From Strigamia acuminata (Eukaryota; Arthropoda; Chilopoda; Geophilomorpha; Linotaeniidae), in the NCBI GenBank assembly GCA_949358305.1, contig OX442314.1, positions 47,066,581-47,130,580 of the forward strand: a DNA stretch of 64,000 bases, given 5' to 3'. The position numbers and the translations under genes are program-made. This document shows, one piece after another, positions 53,201-64,000 of the stretch (the first letter of the stretch is position 1; every line of letters begins with the position of its first letter). The notes under the pieces were generated by a model that made no database searches, was not told where the DNA came from, and saw nothing but the letters and a program-made list of their open reading frames with translations.

Positions 53201-55070
53201 GGATCCAGATCTGGCACCCCCTCCTGGGGTACAAACTCGTCGTGGTTCGGGTAAAAAGGGAAAGGTGAAAGAGAAAGAAACCCCAGACCCAATGTTATTG
53301 CCGCTGGATATGACGAAATGGAGGAGAATCCAGTCTGTCCGGAAAGCCGGGGCAACGGCTGGAAAAGTTGACGTTGTTTATTTCTCGCCCAATGATGACA
53401 AACTTAGAAGTCGAACTGATGTTGCACGGTGGTGCGATGGAGAAGGTTACGCATACGATCCGAACCTTTTCGACTTCAAAACGTTAGAAGGGGAGGAACC
53501 CTTACCTTTTGCGGGGTTTTGTGCAATTGAGCCCGACACCTACGAGGAGGCGATCGAGGGCATTAACAAACCCTACTGGGAAGGGGCGATGAAGGACGAG
53601 ATTGACATTTTTGATGAACGAGAAGTCTATCGTGAAATTGACAAGCCTAAAGACGTACAGCTTTTGGGGACAAAATGGATATATAAGATGAAACGCGATC
53701 ACACCGGAGCAATTCAACGCTACCGGGCCCGATTGGTGGCCCAAGGGTTTAAACAGAGGCCCGGAATTGACTTTACGGAGGTATTTTCCCCCGTTGTCAA
53801 TTTCGTCCTCGTTATCGTGTTCTTCTGCACTCTGGTAGTGCTTAAGGGCTGGCGTGACGTGCACATCGATATTAAGGCCGCCTACCTCTATGGCGACCTC
53901 GATACAGTGCAATATTGTGAAGTCCCCAAGGGTTACAGGACAGCGAAAAACCGACATAAGTGTTGGATGCTGCTGAAGGCCTTATATGGCCTTCATCAGA
54001 GCGGACGAATGTGGTACCAAGCGCTCCACGATTGTCTGCTCCAATTGGGATTTGAGCCAATGCTAGGACTGAACTGTGTCTATTCTCTGGACAACGAAGC
54101 AGTAATCATTTTCTACGTCGACGATATCGTACTCTTTTCAAGAGACGATTACGTCGAAAAATGCGTCCTGAAATGGATTCGCGGTTTCTTCGACATTGTT
54201 GATTTGGGTCCGGTGACCCTATTGTTGGGCATCGAATTCGACAGATCCGGGGGGCGAGTCCGTATTCACCAGAGAAAGTACATAGAAAAGCTGTGTAAGA
54301 TGTATGGAGTGGATCCGTGTCACCGTGTGCGAGTGCCAGTGACCCCTGGCACAATGATCCAGCAAGTTAAAGAGGGTGAACGGGTGAACACGGTATTTCC
54401 GTACAGGAACTTGGTCGGGAGTCTCCTTTTTATTGCGAGCAGGACTAGGCCTGATATCCTCTTTTCGGTTATAGTCCTCTCGCAATACAATGAAAAACAT
54501 TCGGCGCGTCATGTTGGAATGCTGATGCAGGTATTGCGATATTTAGGGAACACACCAAACTATGCCATCGATTTATCGAATTGTAGGAATGATTCCCTTA
54601 CTGTCTACACTGACGCGTCTTTCGCCCTAGACCAAGACAAGAGAAGAAGCTTTGGGGGCCATATAGTGTACCTAGGGGGGGTTCCAATCTCATGGAACTG
54701 CCATAAGCAGACAATGACCTCCCTGTCGATCATGGAGAGTGAATTTCTGGCCGTGGTCGATGGGGTGAAGGATATTATATGGCTTCACCGACTGTACGAC
54801 GCAGACATTATGTTTTGTGTCGAACGCGCAACCCCGTGCGTATATGCCGACAGTATGCCGGCGATTCAGTATACGAAAAATAGAATAGAAAACCGCGCTA
54901 ATAAACATATAGATGTCAAACTGCATTTCGTCCGTGACTGGTTCGAAAAAGGAACGTTTTCTATTAGACACATCGCCGGGGTTCTGAACGTGGCAGATAT
55001 TTTAACCAAATGGTTAGCGAAACCAAGGTTAAACACTCTTTGCGAACACATTTTTGTTATGGACAAATAG
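50244..55070 (+). CDS. Copia Gag-Pol polyprotein, copy 2
   Basis: 1,608 residues from the ATG at 50244, with the same Gag, CCHC knuckle, protease, integrase, reverse transcriptase and RNase H as copy 1 and no difference in the translation. Because it arose with its complete LTRs, it is as likely to be functional as copy 1. The two cannot be told apart by their products. The polypurine tract is at 55075-55088. Confidence 0.95.
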   Translation: MSKHDDYKDIKKLDGTNYATWSVQVQLLLKYNGVWGHVDGTEKQPPDTATAKEKRDFKVREDKAMSTLCMSCAEPQQVIAVSCPTAAKVWEALKNAYQPTTRARRARLRRDFLNMKMLEGEEMLVFTGRVDRKVTELKDVKIDVSDEFHAFQYLDHLPPQYENIKQTAYHWEDADFTAKNVKERLLGEYNRLYESSNEFGVLTQQMDNTALFAKQKWKPRGKPSTATGPSRGTCFNCGGTGHFARECPSPPKQQGAFGTFPAAAGSPAQLNRGSGRGRGRGKGQQRANLTQLDPYADEPHTLYSAVLEEKPAQPLSLVSHGNCDSQWYVDTGATDHFSFNRSWFSDFRPLSNFSVQQGEGKSKIEGVGNVVITTLYGTRHRDITLKNVFFAPNFRKNLISLGRTDEAGMCTFVKNGEMFIYKDKIEEPSITAVRTSNRLYKVNCRIEVGNVNTAALTAQQNAAAVLDLIKSSVKDERFVQPLLTILDYKNALLKSLSKSDKGTSAANLSAQVSEKTSAPAAINLPKAGNEVQTPPVNIPQANATAKANGGNADDVKVRNQERPQTMDTWHSRMGHLNAKGISKLEKSDDVFGINLSTKELSTCDACATAKSTRASFPPIVAISTKGILDIVHMDVWGKSQGPSLGGANYYFILVDDYSRYMWIIMMKTKGEVLGHFKRWLTEVERTTSKKVKCIKTDNGGEFISRDWDTYASKIGLKCIRTNAYSPEMNSVAERANRTIISGVRALMLENSFPYPLWAELATSIVYLKNRFPHQGIEGKTPYSIFFNKKLSLRHIKCIGSKTFVHVPSQTRKSKLEGRAWAGALVGYAISTRGYRIWDPKTNQVFASKHVRIFEDSYWYEIGKRLQTPVRQPQGGSEEFKSFGYSSSDTEEDDDDSVVPVGQPPPFMPPPIPPPIPPPIPPRTPGPALRPNVQRTIELPAIGVDPIGDDEEIGGAQGIDGDNPVEEIGGAKGDDENFLNVYPDDDEDPDLAPPPGVQTRRGSGKKGKVKEKETPDPMLLPLDMTKWRRIQSVRKAGATAGKVDVVYFSPNDDKLRSRTDVARWCDGEGYAYDPNLFDFKTLEGEEPLPFAGFCAIEPDTYEEAIEGINKPYWEGAMKDEIDIFDEREVYREIDKPKDVQLLGTKWIYKMKRDHTGAIQRYRARLVAQGFKQRPGIDFTEVFSPVVNFVLVIVFFCTLVVLKGWRDVHIDIKAAYLYGDLDTVQYCEVPKGYRTAKNRHKCWMLLKALYGLHQSGRMWYQALHDCLLQLGFEPMLGLNCVYSLDNEAVIIFYVDDIVLFSRDDYVEKCVLKWIRGFFDIVDLGPVTLLLGIEFDRSGGRVRIHQRKYIEKLCKMYGVDPCHRVRVPVTPGTMIQQVKEGERVNTVFPYRNLVGSLLFIASRTRPDILFSVIVLSQYNEKHSARHVGMLMQVLRYLGNTPNYAIDLSNCRNDSLTVYTDASFALDQDKRRSFGGHIVYLGGVPISWNCHKQTMTSLSIMESEFLAVVDGVKDIIWLHRLYDADIMFCVERATPCVYADSMPAIQYTKNRIENRANKHIDVKLHFVRDWFEKGTFSIRHIAGVLNVADILTKWLAKPRLNTLCEHIFVMDK

Positions 55071-55088
55071 TTTAAGCAAAGGGGGATT

Positions 55089-55572
55089 TGTTGGGTTGCA
55101 AACCCATTTTGTAGTGCTTAAATATTTGTTCCTGTGTTACGTGATTTATTGGTTACACAATTTCCGAGTATGTGTAACAAGTGTGTTGTAAATTAATGTC
55201 CCGATCCAGTGTTCAACCGATAATGATTTTTATCAATGCTTGTTATGTACCGCGGTTGAATATTCTCTCCTTTACAGCACACGTCCCTGATGTCGTCTGC
55301 TTGAAAAAGCGATTTGTGTTTTATCCTTTTTCCTTGGTTTATCGATTATTAATGTCGGTGTTTTTTTTTTTTACTTGCGATTGTAAAGGACAAATCATTG
55401 GAAACTTGACAATGATTTATCCTATGTTGTTAGAGAGTGCAAATAGCCTCTAACCGTGTATCACCTGATATTCTCACGAATTAAAGATGGCGCACGCATG
55501 TCGGTTTCGCGCACCGTTTCAACTGATGTTTCTTTTGATTTCGTTTGCAGAATTGCCGGGAATAACCCCACA
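55089..55572 (+). repeat. Copia 2 3' LTR
   Basis: 484 bp ending CCCACA, followed by ACGAT (55573-55577) and the normal continuation of the satellite array. Confidence 0.93.
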
Positions 55573-57232
55573 ACGATCCCGCAACGGCCCGCACGGGCCG
55601 TTAACGGCCCGTTAACGGCCCGTTAACGGCCCGTTAACGGGGCAAAACCGAAAACAGGATTCGAGATTAATGTCTATGAATGTTGTACGCGTTTTCACGT
55701 ACGTGTTGTCGGTTGTTGATTTTTTCGATTTACGCCGTAACGGCCCGTTAACGGCCCGTTAACGGCCCGTCAACGGCCCGTCAACGGCCCGCAACGGCCC
55801 GCACGGGCCGTTAACGGGCCGTCGACGATCCCGTCACGATCCCGCAACGGCCCGCACGGGCCGTTAACGGGCCGCTGACGGTCCCGTCACGATCCCGTCA
55901 CGGCCTTCGTTCCCGGACTTCGGCTCGCCGACGGCCCGTACGACCTCACGCGGGCCGTTAACGGGCCGTTAACGGCCCGTTAACGGCCCGTTAACGGCGT
56001 AAAACCAAAAACAGGATTCGAGATTAATGTCTATGAATGTTGTACGCGTTTTCATGTACGTGTTGTCGGTTGTTGATTTTTTCGATTCACGCCGTAACGG
56101 CCCGTTAACGGCCCGTTAACGGCCCGTCAACGGCCCGTCAACGGCCCGCAACGGCCCGCACGGGCCGTTAACGGGCCGTCGACGATCCCGTCACGATCCC
56201 GCAACGGCCCGCACGGGCCGTTAACGGGCCGCTGACGGTCCCGTCACGATCCCGCAACGGCCCGCACGGGCCGTTAACGGGCCGTCGACGATCCCGTCAC
56301 GATCCCGCAACGGCCCGCACGGGCCGTTAACGGGCCGCTGACGGTCCCGTCACGATCCCGCAACGGCCCGCACGGGCCGTTAACGGGCCGTCGACGGTCC
56401 CGTCACGATCCCGCAACGGCCCGCACGGGCCGTTAACGGCCCGTTAACGGCCCGTTAACGGCCCGTTAACGGGGCAAAACCGAAAACAGGATTCGAGATT
56501 AATGTCTATGAATGTTGTACGCGTTTTCATGTACGTGTTGTCGGTTGTTGATTTTTTCGATTCACGCCGTAACGGCCCGTTAACGGCCCGTTAACGGCCC
56601 GTCAACGGCCCGTCAACGGCCCGCAACGGCCCGCACGGGCCGTTAACGGGCCGTCGACGATCCCGTCACGATCCCGCAACGGCCCGCACGGGCCGTTAAC
56701 GGGCCGCCGACGGTCCCGTCACGGTCCCGTCACGGCGCGTGCGGGCCGTTAACGGGCCGCCGACAGTCCCGTCACGATCCCGTCACGGCCTTCGTTCCCG
56801 GACTTCGGCTCGCCGACGGCCCGTACGACCTCACGCGGGCCGTTAACGGGCCGTTAACGGGCCGTTAACGGCCCGTTAACGGCCCGTTAACGGCGTAAAA
56901 CCAAAAACAGGATTCGAGATTAATGTCTATGAATGTTGTACGCGTTTTCACGTACGTGTTGTCGGTTGTTGATTTTTTCGATTTACGCCGTTAACGGCCC
57001 GTTAACGGCCCGTTAACGGCCCGTCAACGGCCCGCATGGAGTCGTACGGGCCGTTAACGGGCCGCCGACGGTCCCGTCACGGTCCCGTCACGGCGCGTGC
57101 GGGCCGTTAACGGGCCGCCAACGGTCCCGTCACGATCCCGTCACGGCCCGTGCGGGCCGTTAACGGGCCGCCGACGGTCCCGTCACGATCCCGTAACGGC
57201 CCGTTACGGCCAAGGGCCGTAACGGGATAACT
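55573..57232 (+). repeat. Large array, copy B, part after copia 2
   Basis: Markers at 55653, 56010, 56485 and 56906 with spacings 357, 475 and 421, exactly as at the end of the copy A array. Compared with A it has 22 extra bp (two CCGTTAACGGC units) after the last marker. Confidence 0.9.
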
Positions 57233-58149
57233 GAGAGAGTCGGGTGCGAGACCACGTGACCCGGAGTGTGGTTTTTGGGGGCGAGGGCCGTCCTCCGACC
57301 GCGCCGTGACGCGCCCCGGGTCGGATCAAGAGGCGACCCGGTCGGAAACCGAACCTCGGGGTTCCTCGGGGCGTGGTTTTTTGGGGACGGGGGGAGGGGG
57401 GGATTGGGTCGCGTGCTCCGACCGCGCCGCAACGCGCCGTGGGTCGGTCACCAACCTTTGTCAATATTTTATAAATTTCCACGGAATTTCAACAATGTTT
57501 TACATAAGTCCGTCAAATCGGGCAGAAATATCCCGTACAATGTCGCTGCAATTCTGTGGAAATTTATCAGATATTGACAAAATTCGGTGACGGGCGGAAG
57601 GGCGATTCCCGGGCGGAAGAGAGAGAGAGAGAGAGAAAGGGGGGACGGCCGGCGCCTACGCCGACGGGGCGCGGAGGGCGAGTGCACTGTTCACGCATGT
57701 GGGCGCGTGTGGACGCTCGATTTACTGGCGCGTTGGACAAGTCAAAAAAAATTTCCCAATGTCTGACAAAAATTCCATCGAATCACGGCAATATTTGACA
57801 ACACTTGCACAGATTTTTAGCAACATTCACCGGCGAGGTCGTTGATGAACTCGCTTTACCCCGATGAATCTCGCGCGACAACAACCCTGCGAAAATACCA
57901 AATCTCGTACGAATAATAAACACGGCGCAAACCGCACAAAAATCCACGACATAAAATCGAATGTCGTCTATCGGCACTCTCAGCATTCCCCCGGACATTT
58001 TCCGGAAGAGTTTGGTCCGGCCGGAATCCGAGGAATAGTCACTCCCAAAGTGCGGATTTTGCGGGTGCACTCGCTTCCGAAGGATAGGCAAAGCAGGCGT
58101 GCGGACGCGACGCCCGGACGCGGCCGGACGGGGACCAGTCGGCGCTTAA
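57233..58149 (-). repeat. Unit tail, copy B
   Basis: Counterpart of 32863-33779 at an offset of 24,370 bp: inverted cap, hairpin, GA tract (about 57619-57637), right outer inverted end (57948-58027) and spacer. Confidence 0.88.
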
Positions 58150-59102
58150 CCTTGGGGTATGTGTGCGGATTTTGTCGGGGGCGAAAGGGTCCCGCTTTTT
58201 AACATTACGGCGGCCTATACGTTGTTTCGTTGATCGCGACTGTGATGCGGAATTTGCGGATGTTGTTTTGGCCGAGTAGTTCGTGCGACCGAGCGCGTTT
58301 TGTTCGTTGCTTTTCGGTGTTCGGTGGGTTTTGTGACCGGTCAAGGGTTTCGCTAAAACGTGGTTTTTGTGACGGGAGGGAGGGGGGATCGGTTCATGTG
58401 CTCCGAACGCGCCGCGACGCGCCGTGACTTGGGCCAAAAACGACCCGGTCGGAAACCGGGTCCCGGGCTTCGTCGAGGCGTGGTTTTTGAGAACGGGGGG
58501 AGGGGGGGATCGGGTCGCGTGCTCCGAAAGCGCCGCGACGCGCCGTGACTTGGGCCAAAAACGACCCGGTCGGAAACCGGGTCCCGGGCTTCGTCGAGGC
58601 GTGGTCCCGATCGGGACAAACTCTTCCGGAAAATGTCCGGTGGAATGTTGAGAGTGTCGATGGACGACGTTCGAGTTTATATCGTAAGTAAGTAAGTATC
58701 TGACAAAACTTGCACAGAATTTTGTCAACATTTGATAAATTTCCACAGAATTTAACGTTGTTTTGCTAAAACCTGCGGAAACGTGTCTAGTCGGGCAGAA
58801 ACGTCTCGTAAAATGTTGCTGAAATTCCGTGGAAATTTGTCAAAAATTGACAAAAGTTGGTGACCGACCCACATCGCGTTGCGGCGCGGTCGGAGCACGC
58901 GACCCGATCCCCCCCCCCCCCCCTCCCCCCGTCCCCAAAAAACCACGCCTCGAGGAACCCCGAGGTTCGGTTTCCGACCGGGTCGCCTCTTGATCCGACT
59001 CGGGGCGCGTCACGGCGCGGTCGGAGGACGGCCCTCGCCCCCAAAAACCACACTCCGGGTCACGTGGTCTCGCACTCGACTTTTTCAGTTTTCCCGTTTT
59101 CG

Positions 59103-59900
59103 GCCCGTTACGGCCAAGGACCGTAACGGGTCGAAAACGGGCCGCAACGGGTCGAAAACGGCCGCAACGGGTCGAAAACGGCCCGCACGGGCCGTTAACG
59201 GGCCGCCGACGGTCCCGTCACAATCCCGTAACGGCTCGCACGGGCCGTTAACGGGCCGCCGACGGTCCCGTCACGATCCCGTAACGGCTCGCACGGGCCG
59301 TTAACGGGCCGCCGACGGTTCCGTAACTATCCCGTAACGGCCCGCACGGGCCGTTAACGGGCCGCCGACGATCCCGTCACGACCCCGTAACGGCCCGTAC
59401 GACCTCATGCGGGCCGTTAACGGGCCGTTAACGGGCCGTTAACGGCCCGTTAACGGCGTAAAACCAAAAACAGGATTCGAGATTAATGTCTATGAATGTT
59501 GTACGCGTTTTCATGTACGTGTTGTCGGTTGTTGATTTTTTCGATTTACACCGTCACGGCCCGTTAACGGCCCGTTAACGGCCCGTTAACGGCCCGTTAC
59601 GATCCCGTAACGGCCCGCACGGGCCGTTAACGGGCCGCCGACGGTCCCGTCACGATCCCGTAACGGCCCGCACGGGCCGTTAACGGGCCGCCGACGGTCC
59701 CGTCACGGTCCCGTAACGGCTCGCACGGGCCGTTAACGGGCCGCCGACGGTCCCGTCACGGTCCCGTAACGGCCTTCGTTCCCGGACTTCGGCTCGCCGA
59801 CGGCCCGTGCGACCTCATGCGGGCCGCTAACGGGCCGTCAACGGGCCGTTAACGGCCCGTTTTCGACCCGCTACGGCCCGTCACGGCCTGTTGGCCGTGC
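59103..59900 (+). repeat. Small GTTAAC array, copy C
   Basis: Counterpart of 24700-25497, marker spacer at about 59469. Confidence 0.9.
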
Positions 59901-60007
59901 GACCCGTGACTCGGAGTGTGGTTTTTGGGGACGAGGGCCGTCCTCCGGCCGCGCCGCGACGCGCCGCGGGTCGGACAAGAAACGACCCGGTCGGAAACCG
60001 AACCTCA

Positions 60008-63000
60008 GTGTCCAATCGGGCAGAAATTGTGCGAAAGTTTAACCAAAAATGGCCAAAAGTCGGTGCAAGTTTTGCACGCAACAAACGTCCGATGTGACAG
60101 TGCCCATGCGGGTTGGACGTGCATGTGGGCGCGTGTGGGCGCTCGATTTACCGGCCCGTTGGACGAGTTAAACCAAAATTTCCCAATATCTTGCATAAAT
60201 TTAAAGAAGATTTGACAGATTTCCAGATTTTAAGCGATGTTTTACATAAGTCCGTCCCATTGCTGAAATTCCGTGAAAATTTGTCAAAAATTGACAAAAG
60301 TCTGTGCAAATTTAGTCAGAAATAGGAAACAAAAAATTTAAAATTCGTCCAACGCGCCAGTAAATCGAGCGCGCCCATGGACAGTGCGCCGGCGGGAGCC
60401 CCGGCCGTCCTCTCTCTCTCTCTCTCTCGGCCGCCAAGGCTCGCCCCTCCGCCCGTCGGCGGGAGCCCCGACCGTCCCCCCTCTCTCTTTCGGCCGCCAA
60501 AGGATCGCCCCTCCGCTCGTCACAGATTTTTGTCAATATTTGATGAATTTCAACAGATTTTCAGCAATATTTTACAGGACATTTCTGCTCTTTTGGATAC
60601 ATTTTCAAAGGTTTTATTGCTAAAATTCTGGGGAAATTTATCAAATATTGACAAAAAATCGATGCAAGTTTTGTCAGAAATTGATAAAATCTTCTTAAAC
60701 TCGTCCAACGCGCCGGCGAGTGCACATGCGGGGACAGTGGGCACGTCCAGCCCGCGTGCACACTGTCAGATCGGGCGGTTTCGGGCACAGTTTGATCCGG
60801 GCAAATATCTAGCAAAACTTGCACCGATTTTTTGTCAATTTTAGACAAATTTCAGCGATATTTTACGAGACATTTCTGCTCGATTGGACACATTTCCAGG
60901 GGTTTTTTGTAAAACATTGATAAAATTCCGTGGAAATTTATCAAATATTGGCAAAATTCGGTGCTAATTTTGTCAAAAATTAGGAAAAAAAAAATTTTCA
61001 AAACTTGTCCAACGTGCCGGTAAATCGAGCGCCCACATGCCTAGATAGTGCACGCCCAACCCGCCAAGGCTCGCCCCTCCGCCCGTCGGCGGGAGCCCCG
61101 GCCGTCCCCTCTCTCTCTCTTTCTCTCTCTCTCTCGGGCGCCCGGAGCTCGCCCCTCCGCCCGTCACCGACTTTTGACACAATTTTTGATGAAATTCAAC
61201 GGAATTTTAGCAACGTTTTACAAAAAACCTGTGGAAATGTGTCCAACCGGGCAGAAATGTGTCGTAAAATGTTGCCGAAATTCTGTGAAAATTTGTCACA
61301 AATTGCCAAAAGTCGGTGCAAGTATTGCTAGATTTGGGCGCATCAAACTGTGCCGAGATCTGACAGTGTCCACGCGGTTTTGAAGCGCCCACTGTCGACG
61401 CACGTGGGCGCTCAATTTACCGGCGCGTTGGACGAGTTTTGAAAAAAGTTTTTTCCTAATTTCTGACAAAACTTGCACCGAATTTTGTCAATATGTGATA
61501 AATTTCCATGGATTTTAAGCAATGTTTTACAGAAGTCCGTCCCATCGGGCAGAAATGTCTCGTAAAATGTCGCTGAAATTCTGTGGAAATTTGTTAAAAA
61601 ATTCCCACAAGTCGGTGCAACTTTTGCACGCATCAAACTGTGCCCCGAGAGTCCACGCGTGTGCCCGATCTGACAGTGTCCACGCGGGTTGGACGTGCGC
61701 ATGTGGGCGCGCGATTTACTGGCCTCCAACTCATCAATTAAAGCTCTCATGCAGCGCAACGAATCATCTGAAGAGCGCTAGTGAATTCAAAAAATGGCGA
61801 CAGAAAAATTAAAAACACGTCTAATTTATTCGACTCAAGAACACGAACTAAATTGTCCAGATACTAGTCTACAATAGAAAATGCGGGAGTGCAACAATTG
61901 AAATTGCACGCGCTCAAAACAATTAGCAAAATAAAATCATATAAAACATCGAGACTGACGTAACTAGAATCACACGATCGTCGACGAGAGTCCACGCATG
62001 TGCGTGCGCGATGTACTCGTGTGGCCACGTGTTAAACGTGGGCACGACGCGCAAGAACCGTACACACCGAGTCAAGGAACCACTAAAAAGACAAAACGAA
62101 TTAAACACATGTCTAATGCAAAAACAATTAACAATAAAACTGTGCCCGAAACCGCCCGATCTGACAATGTCCACGCGGGTTGGACGTGTAAAACATCGCT
62201 TAAAATCTGTGGAAATCAGTCAAATGTTCTTAAAAATCGGTGCAAGTTATGCAAAATATTGGGAAAATTTTGTTTAACTCGTCCAACGCGCCGGTAAATC
62301 GAGCGCCCACACGTGCCCACATGCGTGAACAGTGCACTCGCCCTCTCGCCCCGTCGGCGTAGGCGCCGGCCGTCCGCCCTCTCTCTCTCTCTCTCTCTTC
62401 CGCTCGGGAATCGCCCTTCCGCCCGTCACCGAATTTTGTCAATATCTGATAAATTTCTACAGAATTGCAGCAACATTATACGGGATATTTCTGCCCTTTT
62501 GGATGGGGCTTCTGTAAAACATTGCTTAAAATCTGTGTAAATTTATTAAATGTCGTTAAAAATCGTTGCAAGTTTTGTCAGATTTTGGAGAATTTTTTTA
62601 GAACTCGTCCAACGCGCCAGTAAATCACGCGCCCACGTGCGTGGACAGTGCGCCCCGCGTGGACACTGTCAGGTCGGGCACACTCGTGGACTCTCGGGGC
62701 ACACGGTTTGATGCGTCCAAAAAAATTGCACCGACTTTTGACAATTTGTGATAAATTTCCAAGTAATTTCAGCAATATTTTGCGAGACATTTCTGCCCGA
62801 TTGGATACATTTCCACAGGTTTTTGTAAAACATTGCTAAAATTCGGTGGAAATCTATCAAATGTTGCCACAATTCGGTGCAAGTTTTGCGAGATTTGCTC
62901 GCATCAAACTGTGCCCGAAAATGCCCGACTTGACAGTGTCCACGCGGGTTGGACGCGCCCAGCACTGTCCAAGCACGTGGGCGCGTGTGGGCGCTCGATT

Positions 63001-63198
63001 TATCGGCGCGTTGGACTAGTTTTAAAAAAATTTTCCCAATTTCTGACAAAATTCGCACCGAATTTTTGCAATTTTTGATAAATTAACACAGAATTTCAGC
63101 AATGTTTTAAACAAGTCCGTCCAATCGGGCAGAAATGTCTCGTAAAATGTTGCTGAAATTCCGTGAAAATCTGTCAAAAATTGACAAAAGTTGGTGAC
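60008..63198. repeat. AT-rich hairpin-module region, copy C
   Basis: Counterpart of 25605-28795, including the non-repetitive island at about 61728-62143 and the CT tracts. It agrees with copy A at the substitution that separates A from B. Confidence 0.88.
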
Positions 63199-63307
63199 CG
63201 ACCCGCGGCGCGTCACGGCGCGGTCGGAGGACGGCCCTCGTCCCCAAAAACCACACTCCGGGTCACGTGGTCTCGCACTCGACTTTTTCAGTTTTCCCGT
63301 TTTCGGC

Positions 63308-64000
63308 CCGTTACGGCCAAGGACCGTAACGGGTCGAAAACGGGCCGCAACGGGTCGAAAACGGCCGCAACGGGTCGAAAACGGCCCGCACGGGCCGTTA
63401 ACGGGCCGCCGACGGTCCCGTCACGATCCCGTAACGGCTCGCACGGGCCGTTAACGGGCCGCCGACGGTCCCGTCACGATCCCGTAACGGCTCGCACGGG
63501 CCGTTAACGGGCCGCCGACGGTCCCGTCACGATCCCGTAACGGCTCGCACGGGCCGTTAACGGGCCGCCGACGGTCCCGTCACGATCCCGTCACGGCCCG
63601 TGCGGGCCGTTAACGGGCCGCCGACGGTCCCGTCACGATCCCGTCACGGCCCGTGCGGGCCGTTAACGGGCCGCCGACGGTCCCGTCACGATCCCGTCAC
63701 GGCCCGTGCGGGCCGTTAACGGGCCGCCGACGGTCCCGTCACGATCCCGTCACGGCTCGTGCGGGCCGTTAACGGGCCGCCGACGGTCCCGTCACGATCC
63801 CGTCACGGCCCGTGCGGGCCGTTAACGGGCTGCCGACGGTCCCGTCACGATCCCGTCAACGGCCCGCATGGAGTCGTACGGGCCGTTAACGGGCTGCCGA
63901 CGGTCCCGTCACGATCCCGTCACGGCTCGTGCGGGCCGTTAACGGGCCGCCGACAGTCCCGTCACGATCCCGTCACGGCCTGTGCGGGCCGTTAACGGGC
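63308..64000 (+). repeat. Large array, copy C (start only)
   Basis: 53-bp units with GTTAAC cores, including the one 64-bp variant (with CCCGCATGGAGTCGT) at about 63870 that copy A also has and copy B has lost. The array continues past the window. Confidence 0.9.

Larger units (their letters stand above)
48574..55572 (+). mobile_element. Ty1/copia LTR retrotransposon, copy 2 (6,999 bp)
   Basis: Exact counterpart of copy 1 at an offset of 7,479 bp, flanked by the same ACGAT (48569-48573 and 55573-55577). All translated frames agree with copy 1. Same target in the same array position points to duplication of an inserted copy, not a second insertion. Confidence 0.95.
33780..58149 (+). repeat. 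Macrosatellite unit copy B, carrying two copia insertions
   Basis: Same order of parts as copy A. The gross length is 24,370 bp. Removing one copia (6,999), its duplicated 5-bp target and the 7,479-bp copia duplication leaves 9,887 bp. That equals copy A minus 170 bp (two 53-bp units and one 64-bp unit of the array), plus 22 bp near the array end, plus one C. The agreement supports the reconstruction. Confidence 0.9.
58150..64000 (+). repeat. Macrosatellite unit copy C (cut by the window end)
   Basis: Repeats copy A from its first base to about A position 29597 at an offset of about 34,404 bp. The C run has 15 bases. The order is head, small array 59103-59900, hairpin region 60008-63198, then the start of the large array. 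Part of the array first stretch differs from A in unit variants (GGGCTGCC versus GGGCCGCC). Confidence 0.92.

Noticed and set aside
48574-55572. Second, independent copia insertion
   Set aside because: The same 5-bp target at the same array position, identical translations and a chimeric spacer are much better explained by duplication of copia 1.
23746-64000. Ribosomal DNA intergenic spacer
   Set aside because: Long GC-rich subrepeats and CT tracts recall rDNA spacers, but no 18S, 5.8S or 28S sequence occurs in three consecutive units.

Overview
The window is eukaryotic and almost certainly animal, probably an invertebrate. It holds a nuclear poly(A)-binding-protein-like gene, RING-type genes, a spliced gene model with consensus splice sites, a tRNA-derived SINE-like sequence, and complete Ty3/gypsy and Ty1/copia LTR retrotransposons with animal-style primer-binding sites. 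I cannot name the species. GC-rich repeats here are not CpG-depleted.

Region 1 (1-9804) is AT-rich and carries the few host genes. These are an intronless PABPN1/ePABP2-like RRM gene (1889-2677, minus) with a compact CCAAT/CRE/TATA promoter; a degraded RING fragment (3463-3855, minus); a RING-H2 gene broken by a frameshift (4327-4781, minus); and an unidentified two-exon gene (8257-9176, plus). The first exon of the last gene is repeated downstream in inverted orientation (8143-8334 and 9292-9524), next to a tRNA-Ser-like SINE head.

Region 2 (9805-23745) is a Ty3/gypsy element on the minus strand: 1019-bp LTRs, a Gag with an RS-like domain and a zinc knuckle, and a Pol in the -1 frame behind two tandem A-AAA-AAC slippery heptamers. 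Pol is intact PR-RT-RNaseH-IN plus an unexplained C-terminal tail of about 570 residues. A second internal region (20530-23745, IN plus tail only) shares the middle LTR, giving an LTR-int-LTR-int' tandem. It ends at a CTTAA microhomology with region 3.

Region 3 (23746-64000) is a head-to-tail macrosatellite with a unit of about 10 kb, present as copies A (23746-33779), B (33780-58149) and C (58150 to the window end). Each unit has about 80-bp outer inverted ends; a small and a large GC-rich array of 53-bp units around the palindrome CCGTTAACGG, each bounded by inverted GC caps; and 3.2 kb of AT-rich, (CT)n-punctuated hairpin modules between them. The large array is organised as an 832-bp higher-order repeat (357 + 475 bp) marked by a 95-bp non-repetitive spacer.

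Inside copy B sit two apparently identical 6,999-bp Ty1/copia elements (41095-48093 and 48574-55572), both flanked by the same target-site duplication ACGAT. Copy A keeps the empty site (31225-31229). Copia 2 looks like a copy of copia 1 made by unequal exchange in the array, with the breakpoint confined to 48253-48418. The length bookkeeping between A and B closes exactly once the insertion and this duplication are removed.
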